The notes under the pieces are model-generated. The model saw only the letters and a program-made list of their open reading frames with translations. It was not told the origin of the DNA and did not search any database. Both the position numbers and the translations under genes were made by a program. Of a stretch of 64,000 nucleotides of DNA, positions 27,504 through 35,815 are shown piece by piece. The stretch is from Niabella yanshanensis (GTDB taxonomy: Bacteria > Bacteroidota > Bacteroidia > Chitinophagales > Chitinophagaceae), in NCBI RefSeq assembly GCF_034424215.1, contig NZ_CP139960.1, positions 1,240,001 to 1,304,000 of the forward strand. The letters run 5' to 3'. The first letter of the stretch is position 1, and the number at the start of each line of letters is the position of its first letter.

Positions 27504-27883
27504 AACAGAAGTCTTTTCAATATGAAGGCAGATTTAAAACAGTTGCCGGCACTGCCATTTCTTGCCAGCCTGTATCGATTATATCATTCTTATAGTCTCC
27601 GGGATCAGGTCCACAGAACACCATCTACATCACTTTAACCACTATGTAGCCTGATAACTTCAGGGGTTATCCTTTTCAGAAAAGAGGTGTAAAGTTTTTG
27701 CTTTCAGATCAGAAGGTGTTTTAATGATTAACGGACACGGTTAGCTTTTGTTCAATTTTAAAATGAGTTTTCCTAACCAAACCGAGATCAAATGTCATTT
27801 TTAATATATTTTTATATTAGTAATACCTTCATTAGCAGTGGCGCGAATTTACAAAAAATAAGGGTTCTAATCCATAGAAGTTA
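27504..27883. other. Gene-free divergent region between acnB and the PspC gene
   Basis: No open frame here looks like a gene. The stretch should hold the acnB promoter. The only -7-like word seen on the minus strand is TAAATTCG near 27843, some 340 bases from acnB, which is weak. The PspC promoter is annotated separately. Confidence 0.5.
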
Positions 27884-27913
27884 TTGAAATTATCAGGGGA
27901 TTTGGTAATTTTG
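27884..27913 (+). promoter_or_regulatory. Complete Bacteroidota promoter (-33 and -7) for the PspC gene
   Basis: TTG at 27884-27886, a 19-base spacer, and TAATTTTG at 27906-27913 fit the phylum consensus (TTTG/TTG, about 19-20 bases, TAnnTTTG). The ATG is 24 bases further on. Confidence 0.7.
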
Positions 27914-27937
27914 TAATGTAAACCAACTATAGTTAGT

Positions 27938-28159
27938 ATGAATCGCCTAAAAAATTTTGTCGAGTGGAATGCTTTTGGTGTTTGCTCTTCTATTGGTGAC
28001 AGGTTACATATTTCTCCCTGTCGTATCAGGCAATATTTTATTTATTCTTCTGTATTAACCATGGGGTCACCCATTATCGTTTACATGGTACTGGCTTTCT
28101 GGAAAAATATGAAAAACTACATTTCTTCTTCGAAGCGCAATCCCTGGTACTATCTGTAG
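27938..28159 (+). CDS. Small PspC-domain membrane protein
   Basis: The 73-residue protein reads MNRLKNFVEWNAFGVCSSIG, then LHISPCRIRQYFIYSS and GSPIIVYMVLAFW. This follows the PspC pattern (GVC..., then a helix with R-x-x-F, then a membrane segment). PspC proteins in other bacteria respond to envelope stress. The short Bacteroidota form has no established role. It has its own promoter. Its stop TAG overlaps the GTG of a possible small frame downstream. Confidence 0.7.
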   Translation: MNRLKNFVEWNAFGVCSSIGDRLHISPCRIRQYFIYSSVLTMGSPIIVYMVLAFWKNMKNYISSSKRNPWYYL

Positions 28160-28347
28160 TGAAAAATAGTTATATGACTGTTTTTCATGAGTTTATGAGC
28201 AGGTTATATGCCCTGTTCACAATGAAAGGCATTAGGCTGATTTTAGAACTGGCCCTAAAAGCTCTCCTCCTGGGAATACCCCGTGCAGCGTTGTCATTTT
28301 GCGCAAAGCCAATAAGGTACTTTAACATATCTATTGATAGTAGTTGA
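28159..28347 (+). CDS. Possible small protein coupled to the PspC gene
   Basis: A 62-codon frame opens with GTG overlapping the PspC stop (TAGTG), with an internal ATG at codon 6. The predicted peptide has a hydrophobic middle (GIRLILELALKALLLGIPRAAL) and a basic character, like a small membrane peptide. No family was recognised, and it could be chance. The stop-start overlap is its main support. Confidence 0.25.
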   Translation: MKNSYMTVFHEFMSRLYALFTMKGIRLILELALKALLLGIPRAALSFCAKPIRYFNISIDSS

Positions 28348-28364
28348 GGAATAATGATATAGGC

Positions 28365-28421
28365 AAAAAAAAGAGGGGTCAACCATACCTGAAAAGGTGT
28401 CGTTGCCCACTCTAGCCCTCT
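28365..28421 (-). ncRNA. Candidate small structured RNA or composite terminator
   Basis: Read on the minus strand, AGAGGG (28421-28416) can pair with CCCTCT, followed by eight T's (complement of 28365-28372). Inside are nested stems CAAC/GTTG and ACCT/AGGT with a TTTC loop, and an inner GGG that competes with the outer stem for the same C's. Nothing matches a known family that I recognise. It lies downstream of groEL and opposite the end of the PspC unit, so it may simply be a terminator. Confidence 0.3.
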
Positions 28422-28470
28422 AAACCATTATAAAGATATATAGATAAATTCCTATACAAAGTGCCAATTC

Positions 28471-28514
28471 GATGAATGCCCTTATTTTTTAGATGAATGC
28501 CTTTTTTTCTTAGA
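28471..28514. repeat. Short tandem repeat
   Basis: The word GATGAATGCC with a T-rich tail occurs twice, 21 bases apart, and a degenerate third copy (GATGAGTTCC) follows. It lies in the 310-base gap before the groEL terminator. Confidence 0.6.
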
Positions 28515-28570
28515 TGAGTTCCGGTAACTCTAATACGTGCCACCGCTGTTATTAATTAATGCTTTAACAC

Positions 28571-28606
28571 AAAAAGTCCCGCCTCGAAACCGAAGCGGGA
28601 CTTTTT
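28571..28606 (-). terminator. Intrinsic terminator of the groES-groEL operon
   Basis: AAAAAGTCCCGC and GCGGGACTTTTT form a perfect 12-base-pair stem with a 12-base loop. With A's on one side and T's on the other it can work in both directions. It lies about 50 bases past the groEL stop. Confidence 0.9.
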
Positions 28607-28658
28607 ATATTAGAACGGCCGACAGCTGTCAACTGTCATCTTAAAACCATCAGCTAAA

Positions 28659-30299
28659 TTAATAGCCCATGCCACCCATATCCGGACCACCTGGCATTGC
28701 AGGTGCTGCAGATTTAGGTTCTGGTTTGTCAGCAATTACACACTCGGTAGTTAATAACATACCAGCGATAGAAGCTGCATTCTCCAAAGCTACACGGCTA
28801 ACTTTAGTTGGGTCGATAACACCAGCTTTGAACAGGTTTTCATAAGATTCTGTTCTTGCGTTGAAACCGAAATCACCGGTACCATCTTTAATTTTCTGAA
28901 CAACTATAGAACCATCGATGCCCGCGTTGTCCGTTAAAGTGCGGATAGGCGCTTCCAAAGCACGTTTTACAATAGCCATACCTGTTTGTTCGTCTTCGAT
29001 CTGTCCTTTTACTTTCACATCTAAAGATGCTACGGCACGGATGTAAGCAACACCACCACCAGGAACAATACCTTCTTCAACTGCAGCACGCGTTGCATGT
29101 AAAGCATCATCTACACGGTCTTTTTTCTCTTTCATTTCAACCTCTGTAGCAGCACCTACATATAATACAGCAACACCACCGCTTAATTTAGCTAAACGCT
29201 CCTGTAATTTTTCTTTATCGTAATCAGATGTAGTAGACTCGATCTGAGCTTTAATCTGGTTTACACGACCCACGATATCTGCTTTTTTGCCTTTACCGCC
29301 AACAACAATCGTGTTGTCTTTATCGATGGTAATTGAAGCTGCCTGACCCAGAGCTGAAATATCAGCACCTTCTAATTTGTGGCCCATGTCTTCAGAAATA
29401 ACTGTACCACCTGTTAAGATGGCGATATCCTGTAACATTTCTTTTCTCCTGTCGCCAAAGCCGGGAGCTTTAACAGCAGCTACTTTCAAAGTACCACGTA
29501 ATTTATTTACCACCAGGGTAGCCAATGCTTCACCTTCTAAATCTTCAGCAATAATTACCAAAGGACGGCCGCTTTGAGCTACTTTCTCGAGGATAGATAA
29601 AATATCTTTCATTGCGCTGATCTTTTTATCGTAGATCAGGATGTATGGGCTTTGTAATTCAGCTTCCATTTTTTCGCTGTTGGTAACGAAGTATGGAGAG
29701 ATATAACCACGGTCGAACTGCATACCTTCTACTACGTCTACGGTAGTATCAGTACCTTTTGCTTCTTCTACAGTGATCACCCCTTCTTTACCTACTTTAC
29801 CAAAAGCCTGAGCAATCAAATCACCGATCTGATCGTCGTTGTTAGCTGAAATAGAAGCAACCTGTTTGATCTTTTTGCTATCGCTCCCAACAGTCTGGCT
29901 TTGCGCTTTCAGGTTCTCTACTACTAAAGAAACCGCTTTATCAATACCACGTTTCAGGTCCATTGGGTTAGCGCCTGCAGCTACCATTTTCAAACCTTCG
30001 CTGATGATAGCCTGAGCTAATACAGTAGCAGTAGTAGTACCATCACCTGCAATATCAGCAGTTTTAGAAGCTACTTCTTTTACCATTTGAGCGCCCATGT
30101 TCTCAATTGCATCTTCCAGCTCAATTTCTTTTGCTACGGTAACACCGTCTTTAGTTACAGCAGGAGCACCAAATTTTTTCTCAATAACCACGTTACGGCC
30201 TTTAGGGCCCAGGGTTACTTTTACAGCGTTTGCTAAAGCATCAACGCCTTTTTTCATTTTATTTCTCGCTTCTATATTGAAGTGTAATTGTTTTGCCAT
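28659..30299 (-). CDS. groEL: Chaperonin GroEL (60 kDa)
   Basis: The 546-residue protein is full-length Gro[13 protein letters not shown] near the start, [10 protein letters not shown] (the ATP-binding Asp-rich loop), [12 protein letters not shown] in the apical domain, and a Gly-Met-rich tail ([10 protein letters not shown]). It forms double heptamer rings that fold proteins with the GroES cap. groES lies upstream on the same strand, 91 bases away. The operon has no CIRCE element in front of groES, so control by HrcA is not evident. Confidence 0.99.
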   Translation of the reverse strand: MAKQLHFNIEARNKMKKGVDALANAVKVTLGPKGRNVVIEKKFGAPAVTKDGVTVAKEIELEDAIENMGAQMVKEVASKTADIAGDGTTTATVLAQAIISEGLKMVAAGANPMDLKRGIDKAVSLVVENLKAQSQTVGSDSKKIKQVASISANNDDQIGDLIAQAFGKVGKEGVITVEEAKGTDTTVDVVEGMQFDRGYISPYFVTNSEKMEAELQSPYILIYDKKISAMKDILSILEKVAQSGRPLVIIAEDLEGEALATLVVNKLRGTLKVAAVKAPGFGDRRKEMLQDIAILTGGTVISEDMGHKLEGADISALGQAASITIDKDNTIVVGGKGKKADIVGRVNQIKAQIESTTSDYDKEKLQERLAKLSGGVAVLYVGAATEVEMKEKKDRVDDALHATRAAVEEGIVPGGGVAYIRAVASLDVKVKGQIEDEQTGMAIVKRALEAPIRTLTDNAGIDGSIVVQKIKDGTGDFGFNARTESYENLFKAGVIDPTKVSRVALENAASIAGMLLTTECVIADKPEPKSAAPAMPGGPDMGGMGY

Positions 30300-30390
30300 T
30301 TCTATTTAGAATTTAAAGTATTGAATATTAAATATTAAATGCAGGATGATACGTAGTTTATATGCGTCATTTTACATTTATTATTTTACA

Positions 30391-30672
30391 TTAAACGATA
30401 GCGAGAATATCGCTTTCACGCATAATTAAAAGATCCTGACCTTCGATCTGGATTTCAGTACCCGCGTATTTACCGTACAAAACAGTGTCTCCGGTTTTTA
30501 CAGTCACCGGTTCGTCTTTTTTGCCAGGACCGGCTGCAACTACAGTACCGCGTTGTGGTTTTTCTTTTGCTGTATCAGGGATGATGATACCGCCTGCTGT
30601 TTTTTCTTCAGCTGCTGCTGGTTTTACGATTACCCTGTCATGTAAAGGGGTAACAGTCGATTTTTTAGCCAT
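30391..30672 (-). CDS. groES: Co-chaperonin GroES (10 kDa)
   Basis: The 93-residue protein has the GroES landmarks: [10 protein letters not shown] at the start, [18 protein letters not shown] covering the mobile loop, [14 protein letters not shown], and the end [12 protein letters not shown]. It forms the heptameric lid of GroEL. It is the first gene of the groES-groEL unit and is preceded on its strand by a TACATTTG promoter element. Confidence 0.99.
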   Translation of the reverse strand: MAKKSTVTPLHDRVIVKPAAAEEKTAGGIIIPDTAKEKPQRGTVVAAGPGKKDEPVTVKTGDTVLYGKYAGTEIQIEGQDLLIMRESDILAIV

Positions 30673-30734
30673 TGTTTATCTTTTTAAAAAATTTGATTAT
30701 TTAAGATGATTCTTATGAATCACTTTATGGTTGG

Positions 30735-30742
30735 CAAATGTA
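30735..30742 (-). promoter_or_regulatory. Bacteroidota -7 promoter element for groES-groEL
   Basis: The minus strand reads TACATTTG, a consensus TAnnTTTG, 62 bases before the groES ATG. I searched the upstream region by eye for the CIRCE inverted repeat (TTAGCACTC...GAGTGCTAA) and did not find it. Confidence 0.5.
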
Positions 30743-30837
30743 CCCTAAATAATATGCCACGGTTAGGAAACATGAAATTTTTTCAGTTTGATGACAGGTT
30801 ACCGGCCTCCTTTTTATGCAAATGACAAGATGGCAAT

Positions 30838-31160
30838 GTGAGTTGATTAACGAATGAGTTGACTAGTTGATGGGTTGACAGGATGGCAAGGGTTAGTTGG
30901 ATAGGTAGACTGGGTTGTTGGTTGATAAGATTGCCAGTTGACTAGTTTAAAAGATTACCAAGGTTCGTTGCCATACAGGCCCCGTTTAACCTATCAATTC
31001 TCACCCCTCAACTAATCGACCGGTTAACCTTCCCCACCTCCTCAATCCTCCTCAGCTTATCAACCAGTCACCCGCTCAGCAAGCCCTACCAGTTAACCTA
31101 TCAACTTATCAACCTGTAGACCATCTCCCTGTCAACTAACAACTTTTCAACCTGTCAACT
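30838..31160. repeat. Large array of short words (GTTGAC / GTCAAC) with inverted halves, between groES and nusB
   Basis: The left half (about 30838-30960) is built from GTTGA, AGTTGAC and GGTTGACAGG words. The right half (about 30985-31160) is built from their complements (CCTGTCAAC, CTTATCAACC, TTTTCAACC). Overall it is an imperfect inverted repeat of some 320 bases. It occupies most of the gap between the divergent groES and nusB and holds no gene. It ends next to the nusB promoter. Confidence 0.7.
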
Positions 31161-31171
31161 AATAAAAACCT

Positions 31172-31179
31172 TATCTTCG
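31172..31179 (+). promoter_or_regulatory. Probable -7 promoter element for the nusB operon
   Basis: TATCTTCG is a one-base variant of TAnnTTTG. The same TAnCTTCG form occurs before the FadR-type regulator and before the TPP riboswitch, so it may be a favoured local variant. It lies 25 bases before the nusB ATG. Confidence 0.4.
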
Positions 31180-31204
31180 CCGGTTCAAAATAGTTCTTGA
31201 TTCA

Positions 31205-32131
31205 ATGATTAGCAGAAGAAACATAAGGGTAAAAGTGATGCAAACCCTTTATTCGTACACCTCCAGTCTGGATACCGACAAACCCCTTGATCCGCAAAAA
31301 ACGCTTAGACAACATTTCAGCCAAACACGCTCTTTAATGGTATATGTAGTGCACTTCTTAACTGAAATAGCCCGCTATGCCGAAAAAGATGCCTTCCGCA
31401 AATCGCATAAATATATACCAAGCGAAAAAGATCTGAATGTAAATACCAAGCTGGCAGGAAGTAATCTGCTTTGGCAGATCCTGGACCTGAACGAGGTTAA
31501 AATAGCTTTTAAGAATGAAAAAACCGAACACCTGATCGATGAAGAGCTGGTGAGAAAAATATATACCCAGCTTACTACTTCTCAACAATACCTACATTAT
31601 ATCAATATCCAGCAGCAAAGCCTGCAGGAAGACCGGAAAATATTTGAATATATTTTTAACGACCTGATGTTGGATAATGAAGAATTTGTAGCACATATCG
31701 AAGAAATTTTCAGCAATTGGGACGACGATGGCGAAATGATTGTACAAAGTGTTGCCGCATTTATACGGAAACCACAGGCAGCAGGTTTTCAACAAATTAT
31801 TACTGCCGATAAGGAGCAGTTTGCCGTAAACCTGTTAAAAACGGCGATTGATAAGGAGGACTATCTGCTGACACTGATCACTCCCAAGCTAAAAAACTGG
31901 GACCCCGAACGTATTGCCCTTCTGGATATGGTGCTGATGAAACTGGGGGTAGCCGAGTTCTTATACTTCGAAACCATCCCGCCTAAGGTAACCATCAACG
32001 AATATATCGACCTGGCAAAGGATTACAGTACCGCTCAAAGTGGTCATTTCGTAAATGGTATTCTCGATAATATTCACAAAGAATTGGTAGAAGAAGGAAA
32101 ATTAAAGAAAAAGGATTTTAGAAAATCCTGA
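31205..32131 (+). CDS. nusB: Transcription antitermination factor NusB
   Basis: The 308-residue protein is the long Bacteroidota form. The start MISRRNIRVKVMQTLYSY is the family N-terminus. The conserved NusB C-terminal core lies at about 205-305 (WDPERIALLDMVLMKLGVAEF, then KVTINEYIDLAKDY and FVNGILDNI). Between them is a long helical insert not present in the 140-residue proteobacterial form. NusB binds boxA RNA with NusE (S10) in rRNA antitermination. It heads the set nusB, DUF1573 lipoprotein, yajC, coaE. Confidence 0.95.
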   Translation: MISRRNIRVKVMQTLYSYTSSLDTDKPLDPQKTLRQHFSQTRSLMVYVVHFLTEIARYAEKDAFRKSHKYIPSEKDLNVNTKLAGSNLLWQILDLNEVKIAFKNEKTEHLIDEELVRKIYTQLTTSQQYLHYINIQQQSLQEDRKIFEYIFNDLMLDNEEFVAHIEEIFSNWDDDGEMIVQSVAAFIRKPQAAGFQQIITADKEQFAVNLLKTAIDKEDYLLTLITPKLKNWDPERIALLDMVLMKLGVAEFLYFETIPPKVTINEYIDLAKDYSTAQSGHFVNGILDNIHKELVEEGKLKKKDFRKS

Positions 32132-32214
32132 TTTTAAGGCAATATTTTTCGCTGGGTTTGAATATTGATCTACATTCGCACTGCAAAAATTAAATTAAAA
32201 TCAATCTGGATCAC

Positions 32215-32670
32215 ATGAAACGTTTAGTACTGATTATTTCTGCTGCTGCTGCATTAGTTGCCTGCAATAGTAATGGTGAAAACAAAACAGCCACAGATAC
32301 ACCTTTAACTGACTCCCTGAAACAGGAAGCCTTAAAAGACTCATCCAATTTCACTACAATAAGCTGGGTTGACTCCACTTATAAAAACCTGGGCGATGTA
32401 AAAAAGGGACAGGTAGTAGAAATTCCTTTCTTGGTTAAGAATACAGGGGACAAACCGTTAATTATTTCGAGTGTTCAGCCAGGTTGCGGATGTACTGTAG
32501 CAGAAAAGCCTGAAAAGCCTGTTTTACCCGGAAAAGAAGAAAAAATTGTAGCGAAATTTAACAGCGAAGGTCAAAGCGAGGGTACACATACTAAAACAGT
32601 TGTGGTAACTGCTAACACCAAACCTTTCACACAGCACACATTGACGTTCCAGGTGAATGTTACCAAATAA
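32215..32670 (+). CDS. DUF1573 domain lipoprotein
   Basis: The 151-residue protein has a lipoprotein signal (AAAALVAC, Cys near 17) and a single DUF1573 immunoglobulin-like domain at about 45-150. The domain signature is visible: FLVKNTGDKPLIISSVQPGCG with CGCT, and a C-terminal VVVTANTKPF strand. The function is unknown. In Bacteroidota this gene typically stands between nusB and yajC, as here. Confidence 0.9.
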   Translation: MKRLVLIISAAAALVACNSNGENKTATDTPLTDSLKQEALKDSSNFTTISWVDSTYKNLGDVKKGQVVEIPFLVKNTGDKPLIISSVQPGCGCTVAEKPEKPVLPGKEEKIVAKFNSEGQSEGTHTKTVVVTANTKPFTQHTLTFQVNVTK

Positions 32671-32691
32671 TTTTTTTACAGTTAATAAATA

Positions 32692-33024
32692 ATGATGCAT
32701 TACATTTTACAAGCACAGGGTCAGGGCGGCGGATCTTTCCAATTGATTTTCCTAGTAGGGATGGTTCTCGTATTCTGGCTGTTCTTTATCCGTCCTCAGG
32801 CTAAAAAAGCAAAAAATCAGAAAAAGTTCATCGAGGATCTACAGAAAGGTGATAAAATAGTTACCATAGCAGGTATACACGGAAAAATTCAACAGGTAAA
32901 CGAAGATGGTACCTTGAACATCGAAATCAGCCCGGGTAATTATATTAAAATTGAAAAATCGGCGATCAGCATGGATTGGACAGCACAGATCAACAAGCCT
33001 GCTGCTGCTACGCCCGCAAAATAG
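32692..33024 (+). CDS. yajC: Preprotein translocase subunit YajC
   Basis: The 110-residue protein has one membrane segment (about 17-35, FQLIFLVGMVLVFWLFFI) followed by the family phrase FIRPQAKKAKNQKKF and a small cytosolic domain (GDKIVTIAGIHGKIQQV). YajC joins SecDF at the Sec translocon. Two Met codons start the frame. It follows the DUF1573 gene by 21 bases. Confidence 0.96.
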   Translation: MMHYILQAQGQGGGSFQLIFLVGMVLVFWLFFIRPQAKKAKNQKKFIEDLQKGDKIVTIAGIHGKIQQVNEDGTLNIEISPGNYIKIEKSAISMDWTAQINKPAAATPAK

Positions 33025-33029
33025 TTTAA

Positions 33030-33099
33030 AAGTTTAAAGTTCAACGTTTGAGGTTTTCTAGTTTAAACATTGAACATTAAACCTGCGAACGTTAAACTT
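33030..33099. repeat. Inverted repeat between yajC and coaE
   Basis: AAGTTTAA (33030-33037) and TTAAACTT (33092-33099) are the outer arms. CGTTTGAGGTTT and AAACCTGCGAACG extend the pairing inward with small gaps. It belongs to the same style of intergenic word arrays seen elsewhere in the window. Confidence 0.6.
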
Positions 33100-33104
33100 A
33101 CAAT

Positions 33105-33698
33105 ATGTTACAAATCGGCCTTACAGGCGGTATTGGCAGTGGTAAAACAACCATTGCCAATATTTTTTCCACCCTGGGCATCGCCATTTACGATGCCGAC
33201 AGCACTGCTAAAAACCTGATGAACACCAACCAGCAAATAATGCGGCAACTAACTGAACTATTTGGAGCCGATACTTATAAAGACGGCCAACTGAACCGGA
33301 CCTATCTATCCTCAAAAGTCTTCAATAATGCGCCTTTGCTGGCCCAATTAAATGCCATTACACACCCCGCTACTATAAAGGATTCTATAGACTGGTTTGC
33401 CAGGCAACAGGGGCCTTATGCTATAAAAGAAGCCGCATTAATATTTGAAAGCGGGAGCGAAAAATACCTGGATTATACGATAGGTGTATGGGCAGAGAAA
33501 GAGCTGCGCATCAAAAGAGTACTTCAACGTGGCGGCGGCCTGGACCGTGCAGCTATTGAAGCACGCATGGAAAAGCAAATGGAGGAATCTGAAAAAATGA
33601 AACGTTGCAATTTCGTTATTGACAACAACGGCAGAACATCTGTGATCATGCAGGTGTACGAAATACATCAGACTTTACTAAATTTAGCGAATGGTTGA
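33105..33698 (+). CDS. coaE: Dephospho-CoA kinase
   Basis: The 197-residue P-loop kinase has GLTGGIGSGKTT at the start, DADSTAKNLM, the CoaE phrase ITHPATIK, and the adenylate-kinase-like lid region RVLQRGGGLDRAAIEARM. It phosphorylates dephospho-CoA to coenzyme A. It closes the nusB-DUF1573-yajC set. The glycosyltransferase start follows the stop by 29 bases. Confidence 0.96.
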   Translation: MLQIGLTGGIGSGKTTIANIFSTLGIAIYDADSTAKNLMNTNQQIMRQLTELFGADTYKDGQLNRTYLSSKVFNNAPLLAQLNAITHPATIKDSIDWFARQQGPYAIKEAALIFESGSEKYLDYTIGVWAEKELRIKRVLQRGGGLDRAAIEARMEKQMEESEKMKRCNFVIDNNGRTSVIMQVYEIHQTLLNLANG

Positions 33699-33727
33699 TT
33701 ACCAAAAGATTTTATCTTCGTAACATA

Positions 33728-34642
33728 ATGCCTCTAACTTCAATAATAACGGTAAACTACAACCAACCAGCCGTTACTATAGATTTTTTAAAATCGGTGA
33801 AACGATTTACCAATAGTGACGAAGTTGAAGTGATACTCGTGGATAATGCTCCTGTTGAGAACAGGATGACTGATTTTGCGGCTGCATATCCGGGGCTTAT
33901 TTATATCCATTCCTCCAAAAATCTGGGATATGCCGGCGGCAATAACCTGGGCATTAAAAATGCCAAAGGCTACTACCTTTTACTACTTAATAACGACACT
34001 GAAATAACGGCTGGTTTCCTGGAAGCCCTGGTCAAAGAAATGGAACAAAATCCTTCTATAGGGCTGCTGTCCCCGCTAATTAAATTCTATGAGAACAAGC
34101 AGCTCATACAATATGCCGGGTTTACAGCGATGAATTACATTACGGCACGTAATGGCGCTATCGGGGATAAAGAAACCGATACAGGTCAATATAGTAACGA
34201 CAGCCGGGAGACAGGTTTTTGCCATGGCGCCGCTGTAATGTGCCGTAGAACCGACCTGGACCAGGCGGGGATGATGGATGAACGATATTTCTTATATTAT
34301 GAAGAGCTGGATTGGTGCGAGAAATTTAAAAAGATCGGGAAAAAAATCTGGTTTACAGGCAAAGCCGTTATTTATCATAAAGAGTCGATCAGCGTAGGTA
34401 AAGCCAGTCCTATTAAAGCGTTTTTTATGACGCGCAATCGCATGTTGTATATCAGGAAAAATACCAACCTTACTAACACAGCCTTATTTTCGGCTTATTA
34501 CATTTTTATAGCCACACCAAAACAGCTTTTGATACATTTGAGAAATGGCAGGACCGATCTGGCGGCCCAAACATTTAAAGGCATTTGGTGGAATTTAACC
34601 CATTCTGCAAACAGCAGTTCATTAGGATATTTTATACCATGA
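33728..34642 (+). CDS. Family 2 glycosyltransferase, rhamnosyltransferase-like
   Basis: I start this gene at the ATG at 33728 (MPLTSIITVNYNQPA, 304 residues). An in-frame TTG at 33695 overlaps coaE and lies before a -7-like TATCTTCG. The GT-A fold shows IITVNYNQ, EVILVDNAP, GYAGGNNLG, LLNNDTEI (the acidic nucleotide-sugar site) and RYFLYYEELDWCEKFKKIG. Membrane helices are not obvious. It probably adds a sugar to a lipid-linked or surface glycan. Its TGA overlaps the ATG of the next glycosyltransferase, so the two are translationally coupled. Confidence 0.88.
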   Translation: MPLTSIITVNYNQPAVTIDFLKSVKRFTNSDEVEVILVDNAPVENRMTDFAAAYPGLIYIHSSKNLGYAGGNNLGIKNAKGYYLLLLNNDTEITAGFLEALVKEMEQNPSIGLLSPLIKFYENKQLIQYAGFTAMNYITARNGAIGDKETDTGQYSNDSRETGFCHGAAVMCRRTDLDQAGMMDERYFLYYEELDWCEKFKKIGKKIWFTGKAVIYHKESISVGKASPIKAFFMTRNRMLYIRKNTNLTNTALFSAYYIFIATPKQLLIHLRNGRTDLAAQTFKGIWWNLTHSANSSSLGYFIP

Positions 34643-35811
34643 TTATTCTGTTCTGGATCAGCCTTTTTATTGTTTTTTATGCATTTGCCGGTTATGGCAT
34701 TTTTTTATACGCGCTAATAAAGCTGAAGCGAATTATCGGCAAGAAGAAGGAGTCCATTATTTTGAATGAACAACGGTTACCAACCGTAACTTTACTTATT
34801 GCAGCTTACAACGAAGAGGCCTATATCGACGAAAAAATTAAAAACTGCCTTGGGCTGGATTACCCTGCACATCTCTTCGATATAGTTTTTGTAACAGACG
34901 GCTCTAATGACCACACGCCGCAGAAAATACAAAACTATACCCGGGTGAGGCTATATCATAAAGACGAGCGGGGCGGTAAAATGGCAGCTATAAAAAGGGT
35001 AATGCCTGAGCTAACCAGCGATATTGTTGTGTTTACAGACGCCAATACTTATTTGAATAAGGACGCTATTAAAGAGTTGGTTAAACACTACCAGGATCCT
35101 AAAGTGGGGGCAGTAGCAGGTGAGAAAAAGATAATGGTTGCCGATAGTGCAGATGCCAGCTCGGCAGGTGAAGGATTCTACTGGAAATATGAATCTGCCT
35201 TAAAAAAATGGGATTATGAGCTGTACAGCAATGTAGGCGCGGCTGGAGAATTGTTCAGCATCAGGAGATCATTGTACCAGCCGGTTGAGACCGATACGAT
35301 CATCGATGATCATATGATTGCGATGCGTATTGCCGAAAAAGGATTTGTGATTGCCTATGAACCGAAGGCCTACGCTATGGAAACGGCATCTGCCGATTCT
35401 AAAGAAGAGCTGAAAAGAAAGATCAGGATCGCTGCGGGTGGTATCCAGTCTATATTCCGGTTGAAAAAAGCTGCTAACCCCTTTCGTAACCCGATACTTA
35501 CTTTTCAATATATCAGTCACCGCGTTTTGCGCTGGACGGTTACGCCGTTTTTAATGATACTCGTATTTGTACTTAATATTTTCATTGCTTTACAAACCCA
35601 ACACCCGCTATACATTGCCTTACTGGTCGGGCAAATTCTCTTTTATGGCTTAAGCGTTGTGGGCTATTTTTTGGAAAAGAGAAACCTCAAAATAAAAGCC
35701 TTCTTTATTCCTTACTATTTCTGCCTGATGAATTATGCAGTGATTGCCGGTATTAACCGGTACTTTAAAAAATCGCAAAGTGCAGCCTGGGAAAAATCGA
35801 AAAGAAAATAA
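34639..35811 (+). CDS. Membrane-bound family 2 glycosyltransferase
   Basis: The start chosen is the ATG in the ATGA overlap with the previous gene, giving 390 residues (MIILFWISLFIVFYAFAGYG). An upstream in-frame ATG at 34585 would lie inside the previous gene. One N-terminal membrane helix precedes the GT-A domain: LIAAYNEEAYID, FVTDGSND, VFTDANTYL, and the acceptor-site region DDHMIAMRIAEKGF. Three hydrophobic segments follow at the C-terminus. This is the layout of processive or lipid-linked GT2 enzymes. It works with its coupled neighbour, but the glycan is unknown. Confidence 0.88.
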   Translation: MIILFWISLFIVFYAFAGYGIFLYALIKLKRIIGKKKESIILNEQRLPTVTLLIAAYNEEAYIDEKIKNCLGLDYPAHLFDIVFVTDGSNDHTPQKIQNYTRVRLYHKDERGGKMAAIKRVMPELTSDIVVFTDANTYLNKDAIKELVKHYQDPKVGAVAGEKKIMVADSADASSAGEGFYWKYESALKKWDYELYSNVGAAGELFSIRRSLYQPVETDTIIDDHMIAMRIAEKGFVIAYEPKAYAMETASADSKEELKRKIRIAAGGIQSIFRLKKAANPFRNPILTFQYISHRVLRWTVTPFLMILVFVLNIFIALQTQHPLYIALLVGQILFYGLSVVGYFLEKRNLKIKAFFIPYYFCLMNYAVIAGINRYFKKSQSAAWEKSKRK

Positions 35812-35815
35812 GCTA

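Noticed and set aside
27444-27638. Plus-strand open frame antisense to the acnB start
   Set aside because: It overlaps the strongly supported acnB N-terminus and has no family features.
28659-30299. Long open frames antisense to groEL, and similar ones opposite uvrA, acnB, glyA and lpdA
   Set aside because: They lie fully within highly conserved genes and have no start context or family features; they are codon-bias shadows.
30673-31204. CIRCE element before groES
   Set aside because: No TTAGCACTC-type inverted repeat was found; the region is filled by the word array and a -7 element.
33695-33727. Earlier TTG start for the first glycosyltransferase
   Set aside because: It overlaps the coaE stop and precedes a -7-like TATCTTCG; the ATG at 33728 gives the normal GT2 start.
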